A stretch of DNA of 64,000 bases from Peptoclostridium litorale DSM 5388 (GCF_900141635.1 NZ_FSRH01000004.1:124001-188000); one strand, 5' to 3'. Shown: positions 34,010-43,788, numbered from the stretch's first letter. Notes: generated by a model from the sequence alone, not told the origin. A program made the numbers and translations.

Positions 34010-35791
34010 ATGGTGGATTTAAACTGCATAAAAAAAGATATTCAAAATATTGCCCATGCAATATCATCAGCGCTTAAAATCGACGTCACCATAGTTGATG
34101 AGAACCTTGTCAGGATTGCAGGCACAGGAAGCTATGTAAAGAATATAGGCGAGCAGATAAGCGATTTGTCTGCATTTGGGATAGCAAGACATACAGGCGA
34201 AAGCTTTATAATAGAAAACCCCAGAATTGACGACATATGCAAGCAGTGCAGCATGAAGGGAGAATGCAGCGAATGGGGGGAAGTGTGCTGTCCTATAATG
34301 CTGGGAGAGCACGCAGTTGGGGTGATAGGCCTTATAGCATTTGACGAAGAGCAAAAGGGCAGAATGGTTGAGAATAAAAAGCAGCTTCTCGACTTTGTAA
34401 ACAGGATGTCGGAGCTTATATCAAGCAAGCTCAAGGCCGAAAAAAAGACAGTGGAGCTTAAGGTAGAGGCCAAAAGGCTTCAAACCCTTCTCAACAATAT
34501 GGACAAGGCGGTTGTCTCAGTCGATTCAAAGGGAAAGATAGACAGGTGGAATCAAAAATTCATCCATGCATTCAAACTCGATGATGGCATAGAGGGAAAG
34601 AGCATATTTGACATTCTTGACTTCATAAAAATTGACGAGATACTGGACATAAGGGAGAGGCAAAGGAGCACCAATTTCATATATAAAAAAGGTATGTACT
34701 CATTCAGAGGTATATACAATATAAACCCTATAATACTCGAGGACAATGTAGAAGGCTTTGTATTTGACTTCTTGGACACAAGGTCCATAATAAAGGACTT
34801 TAACGAGATAGCTACATTCGAAGACAATATAACATTCGACGATATAGTTGGAAACAGCAGGGAGATTCAAAGGGTAAAGGAAAAGGCTAAAATAGCGTCG
34901 GTATCTTCATCTACAATACTGATAACTGGGGATAGCGGAACGGGAAAGGAATTGTTTGCACGCTCCATACACAACAGCAGCCTTAGAAGGGGTTATCCGT
35001 TTATCGCCATAAACTGTGCGGCTATTCCGGAGGCTCTTTTGGAAAGCGAGCTCTTCGGATATGAGGAGGGGGCATTTACAGGCGCGAAAAAAGGCGGTAA
35101 AATGGGCAAATTCGAACTTGCCGACAAGGGGACTATTTTTCTAGACGAAATTGGGGATATGAGCCTTCACCTTCAGGCAAAGCTTCTAAGGGTCCTTCAG
35201 GAGAGAAAAATAGAGAAAATAGGATCTGACTATAATATACCTGTGGATGTCAGGATAATAGCGGCCACAAACAAGGATCTTGGGAGAATGGTAAAGCTTG
35301 GAGAGTTCAGGGACGACCTGTACTACAGGCTCAATGTAATTCCTATAAATGTACCCTCTCTTGAGGACAGGAAAGAGGACGTGCCGTTGCTGGTTGAAAA
35401 CATAATAAATGAGTGCTCGGAGAAGCTTCTCAAAAATGTAAGAGGAATTGAACCCGACGCACTCGAAGTGATATGTGAATACAGCTGGCCTGGAAATGTA
35501 AGGGAGCTTCAAAATGTCATAGAGTACAGCGTAAATATGAATACATCTGGAAAGATAGCTCTTGAAGACATTCCGGAAAGGATACTCTCAGGCGGAACGG
35601 ACGAGTACGGTGAAGGTGAAAAGCGCGCGAATCGTGAAGAAATAAGGCCGCTTGCGAAGATGGAAAAAGATGAGATAATCAAGGCGCTTGACAGGTTCGA
35701 GCAGTACAAGTCAGGCAAGGAAAAGGCGGCAAAGGCACTTGGAATTTCAAGGGCAACACTTTACAGGAAAATAAAGGAGTACGGCATATAA
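34010..35791 (+). CDS. sigma-54-dependent activator (CdsR-like, cysteine metabolism)
   Basis: A 593-residue enhancer-binding protein. The N-terminal sensor domain (about 1-150) has a cysteine cluster, CKQCSMKGECSEWGEVCC at about residues 82-99, a possible metal, Fe-S or thiol sensor. A PAS-like domain follows (about 155-265), then AAA+ with Walker A GDSGTGKE and the sigma-54 loop GAFTGA, and a Fis-type HTH (EKAAKALGISRATLYRKI). It lies before a cysteine desulfidase gene carrying a sigma-54 promoter, the arrangement of C. difficile CdsR-CdsB as I recall it. The target is therefore inferred from position and promoter. Confidence 0.88.
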   Translation: MVDLNCIKKDIQNIAHAISSALKIDVTIVDENLVRIAGTGSYVKNIGEQISDLSAFGIARHTGESFIIENPRIDDICKQCSMKGECSEWGEVCCPIMLGEHAVGVIGLIAFDEEQKGRMVENKKQLLDFVNRMSELISSKLKAEKKTVELKVEAKRLQTLLNNMDKAVVSVDSKGKIDRWNQKFIHAFKLDDGIEGKSIFDILDFIKIDEILDIRERQRSTNFIYKKGMYSFRGIYNINPIILEDNVEGFVFDFLDTRSIIKDFNEIATFEDNITFDDIVGNSREIQRVKEKAKIASVSSSTILITGDSGTGKELFARSIHNSSLRRGYPFIAINCAAIPEALLESELFGYEEGAFTGAKKGGKMGKFELADKGTIFLDEIGDMSLHLQAKLLRVLQERKIEKIGSDYNIPVDVRIIAATNKDLGRMVKLGEFRDDLYYRLNVIPINVPSLEDRKEDVPLLVENIINECSEKLLKNVRGIEPDALEVICEYSWPGNVRELQNVIEYSVNMNTSGKIALEDIPERILSGGTDEYGEGEKRANREEIRPLAKMEKDEIIKALDRFEQYKSGKEKAAKALGISRATLYRKIKEYGI

Positions 35792-35818
35792 AGTATGCTG
35801 TGAAAATTTTCTATAATT

Positions 35819-35859
35819 AAGTCTCAAAATGATACAAAGTATCGTTTTGAGACTTTTTT
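35819..35859 (+). terminator. terminator after the CdsR-like gene
   Basis: A 17-bp stem (AAGTCTCAAAATGATAC / GTATCGTTTTGAGACTT, one G-U) with loop AAA and a T run. Confidence 0.9.
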
Positions 35860-36023
35860 GTGTTGTTTTGAGAAAAAAATGAATGTATATTTGAAAATGA
35901 TTTGAAAAGTCGAAAAAAACACAAGTCTAAAAATAAAACATAATATCATGTAAGTATTGGAATACAATATGTGTTGGGATGGATTCTAAATACATATAAA
36001 TTTTATGGCTTGCAATGGTTAAA

Positions 36024-36040
36024 CTGGCCCGATAATTGCT
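36024..36040 (+). promoter_or_regulatory. sigma-54 promoter of the cysteine desulfidase gene
   Basis: CTGGCCC-N5-TTGCT (36024-36030, 36036-36040) keeps the invariant GG and GC of sigma-54 promoters and the correct spacing, 53 bp before the gene. A palindrome AGTATTGGAATACA upstream near 35953 may be an activator site (weak). Confidence 0.8.
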
Positions 36041-36092
36041 CTTATATACAATATCATAATATTGCTGGGATGCGATTATTGGAGGGATTAAT

Positions 36093-37403
36093 ATGAAGGA
36101 TGTTTTGATACAGCTTTTAAAATCTGAGGTAAAACCGGCGCTCGGGTGCACAGAGCCTGGAGCGGTTGCGCTTGCAGTTGCCAGGGCGAGAGAGGTCCTA
36201 GGGCATGAGTGCAAGGAGTGCAGCATAGAGGTGAGTGCGAACATATATAAAAATGGAATGGGAGTTGGAATTCCGGGAAGCAACGGCAAGGTCGGACTTG
36301 AAATAGCTGCTGCAATGGGGCTTTTGGGCGGAGATTCGGGTCTTGGGCTTGATGTTTTGGAAAGTGTGAAAGAAACCCAATTAGATGAGGCGCAAAGACT
36401 TGTAGACGAAGGATTCATAAACATTTCTCCGCTTAAAGAAGGGGACAGGATATTTACAAGGGTTGTTCTAAAAAGTGAATACGGTACATCGGAGGCTGTA
36501 ATAAGCACAAAGCACGACAATTTCATACTTATCAAAAAGGATGACGAGACTATTTTGAACACTTGCATGAGTAATGCAGCAGGCTCTGCATCAGAAGGAG
36601 AAGAGAGCCCTGTAGTGTCACTGAGCATAAGGCAGCTAATAGAGACAGTGGAGAAGTTTGAGCTTAAGGAGATAGAATTCCTTATTGAGGGAATAAGCAT
36701 GAACAAGAAGATGGCGGAAAAGGGTCTTTATCAAAAGCTTGGAGCGGGTGTTGGATATAGCCTTAAAAAGGCAATTGAAGATGGATTCATATCAGCTGAC
36801 CTTATAAACATGTCTATGATGGTAACTGCGGCTGCATCCGATGCCAGAATGTCGGGAGTGAAAATGTCTGTTATGAGCTCGAATGGAAGCGGTAATCACG
36901 GCCTTACGGCAATACTTCCGATAGCTGTTTATAATGACAAGTATCCTCAGAGTGATGACAGGCTTGCAAAGGCCCTTGCAATAAGCCATCTTGTAATATC
37001 TTATGTGAAAAATTACACGGGAAGGCTTTCTGCTGTATGCGGATGCGGAGTTGCGGCATCGGTGGGATCGGCAGCTGCTATAACATGGCTTATGGGTCTT
37101 GGATATGACGGGGTTGAAGGTGCTATAAACAACATGATTGCAAACCTCAGCGGAATGGTATGCGACGGAGCTAAGGCGGGTTGTGCATACAAGCTTTCAA
37201 GCGCGGCAGCTGCAGCAATGCAAAGTGCAATAAATGTGAAATACGGCTCGATTGTTCCAAAGCTTAATGGAATAGTTGGAGAGACTGTAGAGCAGAGCAT
37301 AAGGAACCTGGGAGAAGTCAGCGGCAGGGGCATGAGAATAACTGACGATGTCATAGTTGATGTTATGGACGGCATGAACAAAAATAAAGGGGTACTTGTA
37401 TAG
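36093..37403 (+). CDS. cdsB: L-cysteine desulfidase (UPF0597 / serine dehydratase-alpha-like)
   Basis: A 436-residue member of the CyuA/UPF0597 family, Fe-S enzymes that split L-cysteine into pyruvate, ammonia and sulfide. Family hallmarks are GCTEPGAVALA near residue 18, NIYKNGMGVGIPGSNGKVG, SSNGSGNHGLTAILPI, the CGCGVAASVGSAAA motif and CDGAKAGCAYKLSSAA; the cysteines in GCTEP, CGCG and GCAYK are candidate cluster ligands. The ATG at 36093 follows ttggaggga. The sigma-54 promoter and neighbouring activator place it in the same amino-acid-catabolic regulon as prd. The symbol follows the C. difficile gene; cyuA is the enterobacterial name. Confidence 0.87.
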   Translation: MKDVLIQLLKSEVKPALGCTEPGAVALAVARAREVLGHECKECSIEVSANIYKNGMGVGIPGSNGKVGLEIAAAMGLLGGDSGLGLDVLESVKETQLDEAQRLVDEGFINISPLKEGDRIFTRVVLKSEYGTSEAVISTKHDNFILIKKDDETILNTCMSNAAGSASEGEESPVVSLSIRQLIETVEKFELKEIEFLIEGISMNKKMAEKGLYQKLGAGVGYSLKKAIEDGFISADLINMSMMVTAAASDARMSGVKMSVMSSNGSGNHGLTAILPIAVYNDKYPQSDDRLAKALAISHLVISYVKNYTGRLSAVCGCGVAASVGSAAAITWLMGLGYDGVEGAINNMIANLSGMVCDGAKAGCAYKLSSAAAAAMQSAINVKYGSIVPKLNGIVGETVEQSIRNLGEVSGRGMRITDDVIVDVMDGMNKNKGVLV

Positions 37404-37452
37404 GACTTATTGACAAAATGGAAGTTTTAAATTAAAATTAACCTCATATAGG

Positions 37453-37498
37453 CTCTGTTGAATATATGCTTTTCAGCCGTATACTCAACAGAGTTTTT
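37453..37498 (+). terminator. terminator after the cysteine desulfidase gene
   Basis: CTCTGTTGA pairs with TCAACAGAG, extended by TATA pairing, and followed by TTTTTATTT. Confidence 0.85.
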
Positions 37499-37542
37499 AT
37501 TTGAGTGGAGCAATATAAAAGAATCCGTAGTGGAGGTAAGAA

Positions 37543-38079
37543 ATGGATATAGAAAAAAGAAAATGGGAAATACTCTGTTCGAAGGAAGACATACAAAGCA
37601 GGGTAGAAGAACTTGGAAAGCAACTTACTAAAGATTATGAAGGTAAAAAGCTATATGTGATATCGCTTTTGAAAGGAAGCTTCATATTTGCATCTGACCT
37701 TGTGAGAAGCATAGACACTAAGGTTAAACTGGGCTTTATGACTACATCGAGCTACGGAGATGATTTTGAAAGCAGCGGCAAGGTTAAAATGTCTGGAATA
37801 TCTGATGATATAGAAGGTTATGACATACTTGTGGTTGACGATATAACTGACTCGGGCCTTACTATGAAATGCGTTATGGAGAATCTTCAGGGAAAAAATC
37901 CTGCAAGCGTAAAGTCTTGTGTGCTTTTGGACAAGCCTAGCAGAAGGCAGGTAGACCTAAAGCCTGACTATGTAGGTTTTACAATAGAGGACAAATTTGT
38001 GGTTGGATACGGTCTTAACTATGGAGACTACTACAGAAATGTTCCTTACGTTTTTGCAGTTACAGACGAAGAGATGTAA
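37543..38079 (+). CDS. hpt: hypoxanthine phosphoribosyltransferase
   Basis: Purine salvage enzyme converting hypoxanthine (and guanine) with PRPP to IMP/GMP; 178 residues, the standard length. The PRPP-binding motif is LVVDDITDSGLTMK (about residues 102-115) and the flexible loop region SSYGDDFESSG precedes it; the purine-contact segment is VGFTIEDKFVVGYGLNY. The ATG at 37543 follows tggaggtaa. Unrelated to the flanking genes; probably its own transcript ending at the bidirectional terminator that follows. Confidence 0.96.
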   Translation: MDIEKRKWEILCSKEDIQSRVEELGKQLTKDYEGKKLYVISLLKGSFIFASDLVRSIDTKVKLGFMTTSSYGDDFESSGKVKMSGISDDIEGYDILVVDDITDSGLTMKCVMENLQGKNPASVKSCVLLDKPSRRQVDLKPDYVGFTIEDKFVVGYGLNYGDYYRNVPYVFAVTDEEM

Positions 38080-38113
38080 TAGTGTGCAAATACATAACCT
38101 GCAATAAATAGAT

Positions 38114-38162
38114 AAAGAGCTGGAATTTCAATTCGGCATGAATTGAAATTCCAGCTCTTTAT
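38114..38162. terminator. bidirectional terminator between hpt and dapH
   Basis: A perfect stem of about 21 bp (AAAGAGCTGGAATTTCAATTC with its complement) around GGCAT, with T or A runs on both sides, between convergent genes. Confidence 0.92.
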
Positions 38163-38190
38163 TATTGATTAAAGGTCTGATTCGAAGTTA

Positions 38191-38910
38191 TTATCCTCTG
38201 AGGTCGTCCATAAGCTGTGTCTTTTCAGAAGTCTTTTCATCCTTCATCTTTATTACCTTTGCAGGTGATCCGGCAACAACGCTTCCCTCAGGAACGTCTT
38301 TTGTAACTATTGCTCCGGCAGCAACTACTGCGCCTTTTCCAACTTTAACGCCTTCAAGTATTACGGCGTTTGCACCTATCATTACGTCATCTTCAACTAT
38401 TACAGGAGTGGCTGAAGGCGGCTCAAGAACACCGGCAACGACTGTTCCAGCCCCAACGTGAACGTTCTTTCCTATCATGGCTCTAGCTCCAAGTACGGCG
38501 TTCATGTCTATCATAGAACCTTCGCCTATTTCAGAACCTATGTTTATAACCGCACCCATCATTACTACAACTTTGTCGGCTATTGAAACCATGTCTCTTA
38601 TTATAGCGCCAGGCTCTATTCTAGCAGAAGAGCTAAGCTTGTTGAACATAGGTATTGCAGAATTTCTTCTGTCATGCTCCATGTGATAGTCGCTTATGCT
38701 GGCTTCGTTTTCTGAAAGGATTACCTTTACATCTTCATAGTCGCCAACAAGTATGAATGAACCGTCATTTCCAAACACCTTAAGCTCGCTGTATTTTTCC
38801 TTTAGAGCATAAGCGTCAAAGTCTGCGTTCATGTATACCTTTACAGGCGTCTTCTTTTTAACTTCTTTGATGTACTTTGCAATTTCATATGCATCTGTCA
38901 TTTTCTTCAT
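38191..38910 (-). CDS. dapH: 2,3,4,5-tetrahydropyridine-2,6-dicarboxylate N-acetyltransferase
   Basis: Acetyl-CoA-dependent enzyme of the acetylase branch of diaminopimelate/lysine synthesis, 239 residues. The N-terminal DapH domain is followed by a left-handed beta-helix of hexapeptide repeats (for example [42 protein letters not shown]). The start [12 protein letters not shown] at 38910 has an ggaggtttt ribosome site; an in-frame ATG at 38928 overlaps it. Last gene of the minus-strand asd-dapA-dapB-dapH operon. Confidence 0.96.
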   Translation of the reverse strand: MKKMTDAYEIAKYIKEVKKKTPVKVYMNADFDAYALKEKYSELKVFGNDGSFILVGDYEDVKVILSENEASISDYHMEHDRRNSAIPMFNKLSSSARIEPGAIIRDMVSIADKVVVMMGAVINIGSEIGEGSMIDMNAVLGARAMIGKNVHVGAGTVVAGVLEPPSATPVIVEDDVMIGANAVILEGVKVGKGAVVAAGAIVTKDVPEGSVVAGSPAKVIKMKDEKTSEKTQLMDDLRG

Positions 38911-38945
38911 AAAAATTAAAACCTCCATTTATACTTTGAATAAAT

Positions 38946-39704
38946 CTATGATTTGAATAAATCTTGCATGTTGTAATAGCCGCTAGATTTTCCACTCATG
39001 AACTGAGCGGCCTTTAGGGCGCCTTCGGCAAATATTTTCTTTGAAAGTGCCATGTGGTTTACTTCCACAATTTCGTCCTTGCCGGCAAAAATCGCAGTAT
39101 GTTCCCCAACTATTGTGCCACCTCTCACTGCGTGTATGCCTATCTCTTTTTCATTACGCTTACAGTCGTTACCGTATCTTCCATAGTTCATCTGCATCGA
39201 ATTTTCAAGAGCCTCATTGATTGCATTAGCAATCATTATAGCAGTTCCGCTAGGCGCGTCAACTTTTTCATTATGGTGCTTTTCAACTATTTCAATGTCA
39301 AACTCTGAAAGGGCCTTTGCAGCCTGGCTCACAAGGCTGAGCATAAGATTCACTCCAAGGGACATGTTGTATGAATGGAAAACAGCTATGTCCTTTGAAG
39401 CGTCGTTTATCATCTGGAGTTCGTCATCTGAATATCCGGTAGTCGCTAGAACAAGAGCGCAGCCTTTTTCCTTGCAGTAGCCTACAAGTTCTGGAAGGGC
39501 TTCGGGTCTTGAAAAGTCAACAACCGCATCTACAGGACCTTCTATGTCAGACACAGAGCTGTAAAGCCACTCAGGCTTTTCTGAAAGGTTTTCGGCACCC
39601 TTGTCGACAGCTCCGGCAAGTGAAATTCCGGGGTTATCTTCCACGGATTGGATAAGGACCTTGCCCATTTTTCCGAGGGCTCCATTTATTATTACATTAA
39701 GCAT
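38946..39704 (-). CDS. dapB: 4-hydroxy-tetrahydrodipicolinate reductase
   Basis: Reduces the dapA product with NAD(P)H; 252 residues. The dinucleotide-binding loop INGALGKMGKVL is at the N-terminus, the active-site motif EKHHNEKVDAPSGTA near residue 140 and the substrate loop in IGIHAVRGGTIVGEHTAIF. Start ATG at 39704 with an aaggagga site. It sits 14 bp after dapA. Confidence 0.97.
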   Translation of the reverse strand: MLNVIINGALGKMGKVLIQSVEDNPGISLAGAVDKGAENLSEKPEWLYSSVSDIEGPVDAVVDFSRPEALPELVGYCKEKGCALVLATTGYSDDELQMINDASKDIAVFHSYNMSLGVNLMLSLVSQAAKALSEFDIEIVEKHHNEKVDAPSGTAIMIANAINEALENSMQMNYGRYGNDCKRNEKEIGIHAVRGGTIVGEHTAIFAGKDEIVEVNHMALSKKIFAEGALKAAQFMSGKSSGYYNMQDLFKS

Positions 39705-39718
39705 TAGAGTCCTCCTTA

Positions 39719-40600
39719 TTATTTAACTTCAAAACCGTAGTTTTTAAGCTCTTTTTTAAGTACTTCAAGGTTTGAAGGCTCCATCTCGCAAAGAGGAAGC
39801 CTAAGCTCGCCAACGTCAAAGCCTAAAACGTTAAGAGCCGTCTTCACAGGTATAGGATTCACCTCTATGAAAAGCGCGTCTATAAGGGATTTCATGTCAA
39901 GCTGAAGCTTTGTAGAAGCCTTAACATCGCCTTCAAGGTATTTCATTACCATGTCGTGAGTGTCTTTTGGACATATGTTTGCAACCACTGATATTACTCC
40001 TATGCCTCCAAGTGAAAGTATAGGCACTATCTGGTCGTCGTTGCCTGAGTATATAGCAAAGTCTTCAGGAACTATGCTTGCAAGTTTTGCTATTTGAGAT
40101 ATGTCTCCAGAAGCCTCTTTCATGGCAACTATGTTTTTAACTTTTGAAAGTTCAAGTGCTGTCTTAGGAAGTATGTTTACGCCTGTTCTTCCTGGAACGT
40201 TGTAAAGTATTATAGGTATGTCAACACTTTCAGCTATTGCTTTGTAGTGTATTATAAGGCCCTTTTGAGTAGCCTTGTTGTAATAAGGAGTGACTAGCAA
40301 AAGTCCGTCCGCGCCCAGTCTTTCAGCTTCCTGGCTCAGCTCTATTGCATGGTGAGTGTCGTTAGAGCCAGTTCCCGCTATTACAGGAACCCTTTTGTTT
40401 ACCTTGTCTATGACGCATTTTATCGCTGCAAGATGGTCATTGTCATTCATTGTTGAAGCTTCGCCTGTAGTACCTGCAACAACTATGGCGTCAGTTCCTT
40501 CTTTTATCTGCCAGTCTACAAGTTCCTCAAGCTTTGCAAAATCAACTTTTCCGTCTTTAAAAGGTGTAACTATGGCAACTCCAGAACCTTTGAATATCAT
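39719..40600 (-). CDS. dapA: 4-hydroxy-tetrahydrodipicolinate synthase
   Basis: Condenses pyruvate with aspartate semialdehyde, the first committed step to lysine; 293 residues. The Schiff-base lysine lies in [10 protein letters not shown] (about residue 161), the catalytic tyrosine in LYNVPGRTG and the TTGEAST motif near residue 44. TIM-barrel aldolase family. The start at 40600 follows a gaaaggatgat site. No lysine riboswitch was recognised upstream of the operon. Confidence 0.97.
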   Translation of the reverse strand: MIFKGSGVAIVTPFKDGKVDFAKLEELVDWQIKEGTDAIVVAGTTGEASTMNDNDHLAAIKCVIDKVNKRVPVIAGTGSNDTHHAIELSQEAERLGADGLLLVTPYYNKATQKGLIIHYKAIAESVDIPIILYNVPGRTGVNILPKTALELSKVKNIVAMKEASGDISQIAKLASIVPEDFAIYSGNDDQIVPILSLGGIGVISVVANICPKDTHDMVMKYLEGDVKASTKLQLDMKSLIDALFIEVNPIPVKTALNVLGFDVGELRLPLCEMEPSNLEVLKKELKNYGFEVK

Positions 40601-40620
40601 ATGCTATCATCCTTTCGAAA

Positions 40621-41619
40621 TTAAATTAGATTGTACTGAATCAGCAGTTCGGCAATTTGAACTGTGTTTGTAGCAGCGCCTTTTCTTATATTGTCGGCTA
40701 CTACCCAAAGATTAAGACCGTTTTCAAGGCTGAAATCCCTTCTTATTCTTCCTACGTAGACTTCATCTTTGCCTGCAGCATCTATTGCAAGAGGGTACTT
40801 GTTGTTTGCAAGGTCATCTACTACGACAACTCCCTGCGCATTTTCAAGTATTTCACGAACCTTGTCAAGCTCAAATGGATTTTTGAATTCTACGTTTACA
40901 GATTCGCTGTGTCCGTTTAAAACGGGAACCCTTACAGCTGTTGCAGTTATTCTTAGTGAATCGTCTCCGAGAATTTTTTGTGTTTCAAGAACCATTTTCA
41001 TCTCTTCCTTAGTGTATCCGTTTTCAAGGAATACATCTATGTGAGGGAGGCAGTTGTATGCTATAGGGTGAGGATAAAGTTCGTTTTTGTTGCCCTTTAT
41101 ACCCTCTTCTAAGTCTTTTATTCCCTTAACGCCAGAGCCTGAAACAGCCTGATAAGTAGAATAAACTATTCTCTTTATTCCAAAGGCGTCATGAAGAGGC
41201 TTAAGAGCAACTACGGCCTGTATTGTAGAGCAGTTAGGATTGGCTATTATTCCGTTGTGCTTCTTGACGTCTTCAGGGTTCACCTCAGGAACAACAAGAG
41301 GGACATTCTCGTCCATTCTCCACGCGCTGCTGTTATCTATTACTATTACGCCATTTTCCTTTGCTATAGGCGCGTATTTTTCGCTTATAGAGCCGCCTGC
41401 AGAGAAAAGTGCTATATCTATGTCTTTATCGAAAGAATTTTCATTCAACTCTTCGACTTCCCATTCCTGCCCTTGGAAATTAATCTTATTTCCTGCAGAT
41501 TTTTTTGAAGCCATAGGGTATAATTTATCTACAGGAAAATTTCTTTCCTCTAATACCTTCAAGAACGTTCTTCCAACGTTGCCGGTAACTCCGACAATTG
41601 CTACATTTAGTTTTTTCAT
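40621..41619 (-). CDS. asd: aspartate-semialdehyde dehydrogenase
   Basis: NADPH-dependent conversion of aspartyl phosphate to aspartate semialdehyde, 332 residues. GVTGNVGRTFLKVLEER is the dinucleotide loop and NPNCSTIQAVVALKPL carries the catalytic cysteine (about residue 130). The ATG at 41619 follows ggggggtat; an in-frame ATG at 41634 overlaps that site. First gene of the operon; it is divergent from the deacetylase-like gene at 41730, and the 110-bp gap should hold both promoters. Confidence 0.96.
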   Translation of the reverse strand: MKKLNVAIVGVTGNVGRTFLKVLEERNFPVDKLYPMASKKSAGNKINFQGQEWEVEELNENSFDKDIDIALFSAGGSISEKYAPIAKENGVIVIDNSSAWRMDENVPLVVPEVNPEDVKKHNGIIANPNCSTIQAVVALKPLHDAFGIKRIVYSTYQAVSGSGVKGIKDLEEGIKGNKNELYPHPIAYNCLPHIDVFLENGYTKEEMKMVLETQKILGDDSLRITATAVRVPVLNGHSESVNVEFKNPFELDKVREILENAQGVVVVDDLANNKYPLAIDAAGKDEVYVGRIRRDFSLENGLNLWVVADNIRKGAATNTVQIAELLIQYNLI

Positions 41620-41729
41620 TGTGATACCCCCCATTAAGTCTAAAGTTTATACAATATTAACACTAAACATGAATATATTCAACAATTTAACGCGTGAAAG
41701 AAAATATTTTTACATAGAGGTGATTTTAT

Positions 41730-42869
41730 ATGAAGTTTGGCGATTTAAGGGAAGATGTAAAGGAGCTTTTTGAGACGGTTTCAGAACACAGAAAAAAGCT
41801 GAGCTCAATTGCGGAGATTGGGCTTCGCGAATATGAGACTTCAAAATACATAAAGTCTGTTTTAGAAGGACTGAATGTCGAGTACGACGAGCTCATGGAG
41901 ACTTCTGTGACTGGCGTTATAAATGGAAGCAAAGGGGAAAAGACTATTGCATTTAGGGCAGACATTGACGGGCTCAATACGGGTGATGGAACCGTAAAAC
42001 ACCTTTGCGGACATGACGGGCATATGAGCGTCCTACTAGGGCTTATAGAATATGTGGTAAAAAAGAGAGAAAGCCTTGCCGATAATATTGTATTTGTATT
42101 CCAGCCAGCAGAAGAAGCTCCGGGCGGGGCAAAGCCACTTCTGGAAAAAGGTCTTGTTGAAAAATACGGCATAGACGAGATATTCGGGCTTCACATGTAT
42201 CCTGAAATAGAGGAAGGGTATGCAGGGGTAAGACCCATGCACTTTCTTTCGGGCGCTGGAGAGGTCGACATCGACATAATAGGAAAGAGCGGACACGGAG
42301 CCATGCCTCAGGATGCAAACGACTCAGTTGTAATAGCGGCAAACTATATAGTGGCGCTCCAAAGCATAATATCAAGGAACATAAGGCCTCTTGACGAGGG
42401 TGTGCTTACAATAGGAAAGATCGAAGGCGGAAGCAGGAGGAACATAATAAGCGGGAATGTAAGGCTTGAGGGAACCATAAGGGCTTTCAAGGAAAATGTG
42501 TATGAAAAGATAAAGAGCAGGATAAGGGAGATTTCGAAGGGATTCGAGCAGACATACGGATGCAGTGTGGAGGTTGAGATAAGAGACGACTACCCGCCTG
42601 TATATAATGACCAGAGACTGTTTGAGGAGTTTAAAAACGCCGTTGGCGAAGAGAATATAAAAATTCTAGAGCCGCTTATGATAGCAGAAGACTTTTCGTA
42701 CTATCAAAGAAGTATTCCGGGTCTGTTTTTCATGCTGGGATCAAGGAACGAGGAGAAGGGATTTACAAAGAGCCTTCACAATACAGGATTCGACATGGAC
42801 GAAAGAGCCCTTTTATATGGAATAGAATTTTATGCTAGGCTTTTGGACTATAAAGGGGTGATTATTTAA
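41730..42869 (+). CDS. M20-family amidohydrolase, probable N-acetyldiaminopimelate deacetylase
   Basis: A 379-residue metallo-amidohydrolase of the M20D group. Metal ligands fit HLCGHDGHMSVLLG (about residue 93) and QPAEEAPGGAKPLLEKG (about residue 130); HGAMPQDANDS is the lid-domain motif and LHNTGFDMDE carries a late His. Because the adjacent divergent operon uses DapH (the acetylase pathway), the likely substrate is N-acetyl-LL-diaminopimelate, as for B. subtilis YkuR/DapL-type enzymes. A general N-acyl-amino-acid or hippurate-type hydrolase is the alternative. The ATG at 41730 has gaggtgatttta upstream. Confidence 0.85.
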   Translation: MKFGDLREDVKELFETVSEHRKKLSSIAEIGLREYETSKYIKSVLEGLNVEYDELMETSVTGVINGSKGEKTIAFRADIDGLNTGDGTVKHLCGHDGHMSVLLGLIEYVVKKRESLADNIVFVFQPAEEAPGGAKPLLEKGLVEKYGIDEIFGLHMYPEIEEGYAGVRPMHFLSGAGEVDIDIIGKSGHGAMPQDANDSVVIAANYIVALQSIISRNIRPLDEGVLTIGKIEGGSRRNIISGNVRLEGTIRAFKENVYEKIKSRIREISKGFEQTYGCSVEVEIRDDYPPVYNDQRLFEEFKNAVGEENIKILEPLMIAEDFSYYQRSIPGLFFMLGSRNEEKGFTKSLHNTGFDMDERALLYGIEFYARLLDYKGVII

Positions 42870-42873
42870 CATA

Positions 42874-43788
42874 ATGAAAAAAGTTATGGCTTCAAACATG
42901 GTATTTTTGCTGCTTTCGCTGGTGTTCGTGACCATGGGGGGCGAGTTTCAAAGGGACGACTTAAACAGAGGCATAGTTCTCACTGAGATTTTGATAGTAC
43001 TTCTGCCAGCAGTGGTATTTGCGAACATTTACAAGGATTCTACAGCCAAGCTGTTTTTGAAAATCAGAAAATTCAAGCCATCTACGCTGTTTAAGGCCGT
43101 AGGAATCACCCTTTTGACATATCCAATAGCTGTGTTTGGAAATGTAGTTGTGATAACCATACTCAGCATGTTCAAGCAGCCTGATATTCCACAGGTTCCA
43201 ATAGCATCTGATCTTTCGCAGTATATCCTCTATATAGCTATCATCGGAATACTTCCAGGAATATGCGAGGAAATCCTATTTCGCGGCTTTTTCCTCAGCA
43301 TGAACAGAGAACTTGGGATAAGAAACTCCATCCTTTTCACAGGATTTTTATTTGCACTTTTTCACTACAACATATATAATTTTGCAGGGCCCCTAATTCT
43401 CGGGGTTGTATTTGGATATGTAACTGTCATTACAAAATCCATATGGCCCGCTGTGATATGCCACGCACTCAACAATTCCATAGCGTCGACCCTAGGGTTT
43501 TGGGCGCTTAAAAACTCGGGAGACTCTGCTCAAAACACCCAGGAAATGCTGGATAAAATACCATATGCGTACGTACTCTTAATTCAAGTCGCATTTTTAG
43601 CGGGTATTGCCATGATTTGCCTTGCGCTCCTTAAAAAGCTTATGGAAAGCCTGGCGAGGGACTATGGCATGGACGCCATAATACAAGGCGAGGAAAAAAG
43701 CCTTGTGCCATTTGGGGACGTAATGGCTTTTATGCCTGTGATTGTGTGCATTATGCTATATCTGTATATCACATCAGTAATAATTTAG
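42874..43788 (+). CDS. CPBP family intramembrane metalloprotease
   Basis: A 304-residue membrane protein with about eight spans. The ABI/CAAX protease motifs are present: EEILFRGFF (catalytic Glu-Glu-x3-Arg, about residue 137), FALFHYN, and HALNNS near residue 205. Such proteases process prenylated or bacteriocin-type substrates, but the target is unknown here. It starts 5 bp after the deacetylase gene and its ribosome site (ggggtgatt) lies inside that gene, so the two are co-transcribed. Confidence 0.85.
   Translation: MKKVMASNMVFLLLSLVFVTMGGEFQRDDLNRGIVLTEILIVLLPAVVFANIYKDSTAKLFLKIRKFKPSTLFKAVGITLLTYPIAVFGNVVVITILSMFKQPDIPQVPIASDLSQYILYIAIIGILPGICEEILFRGFFLSMNRELGIRNSILFTGFLFALFHYNIYNFAGPLILGVVFGYVTVITKSIWPAVICHALNNSIASTLGFWALKNSGDSAQNTQEMLDKIPYAYVLLIQVAFLAGIAMICLALLKKLMESLARDYGMDAIIQGEEKSLVPFGDVMAFMPVIVCIMLYLYITSVII

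Noticed and set aside
41636-41729. Lysine riboswitch upstream of asd
   Set aside because: The intergenic gap is only about 110 bp, too short for an L-box, and no L-box motifs are visible.
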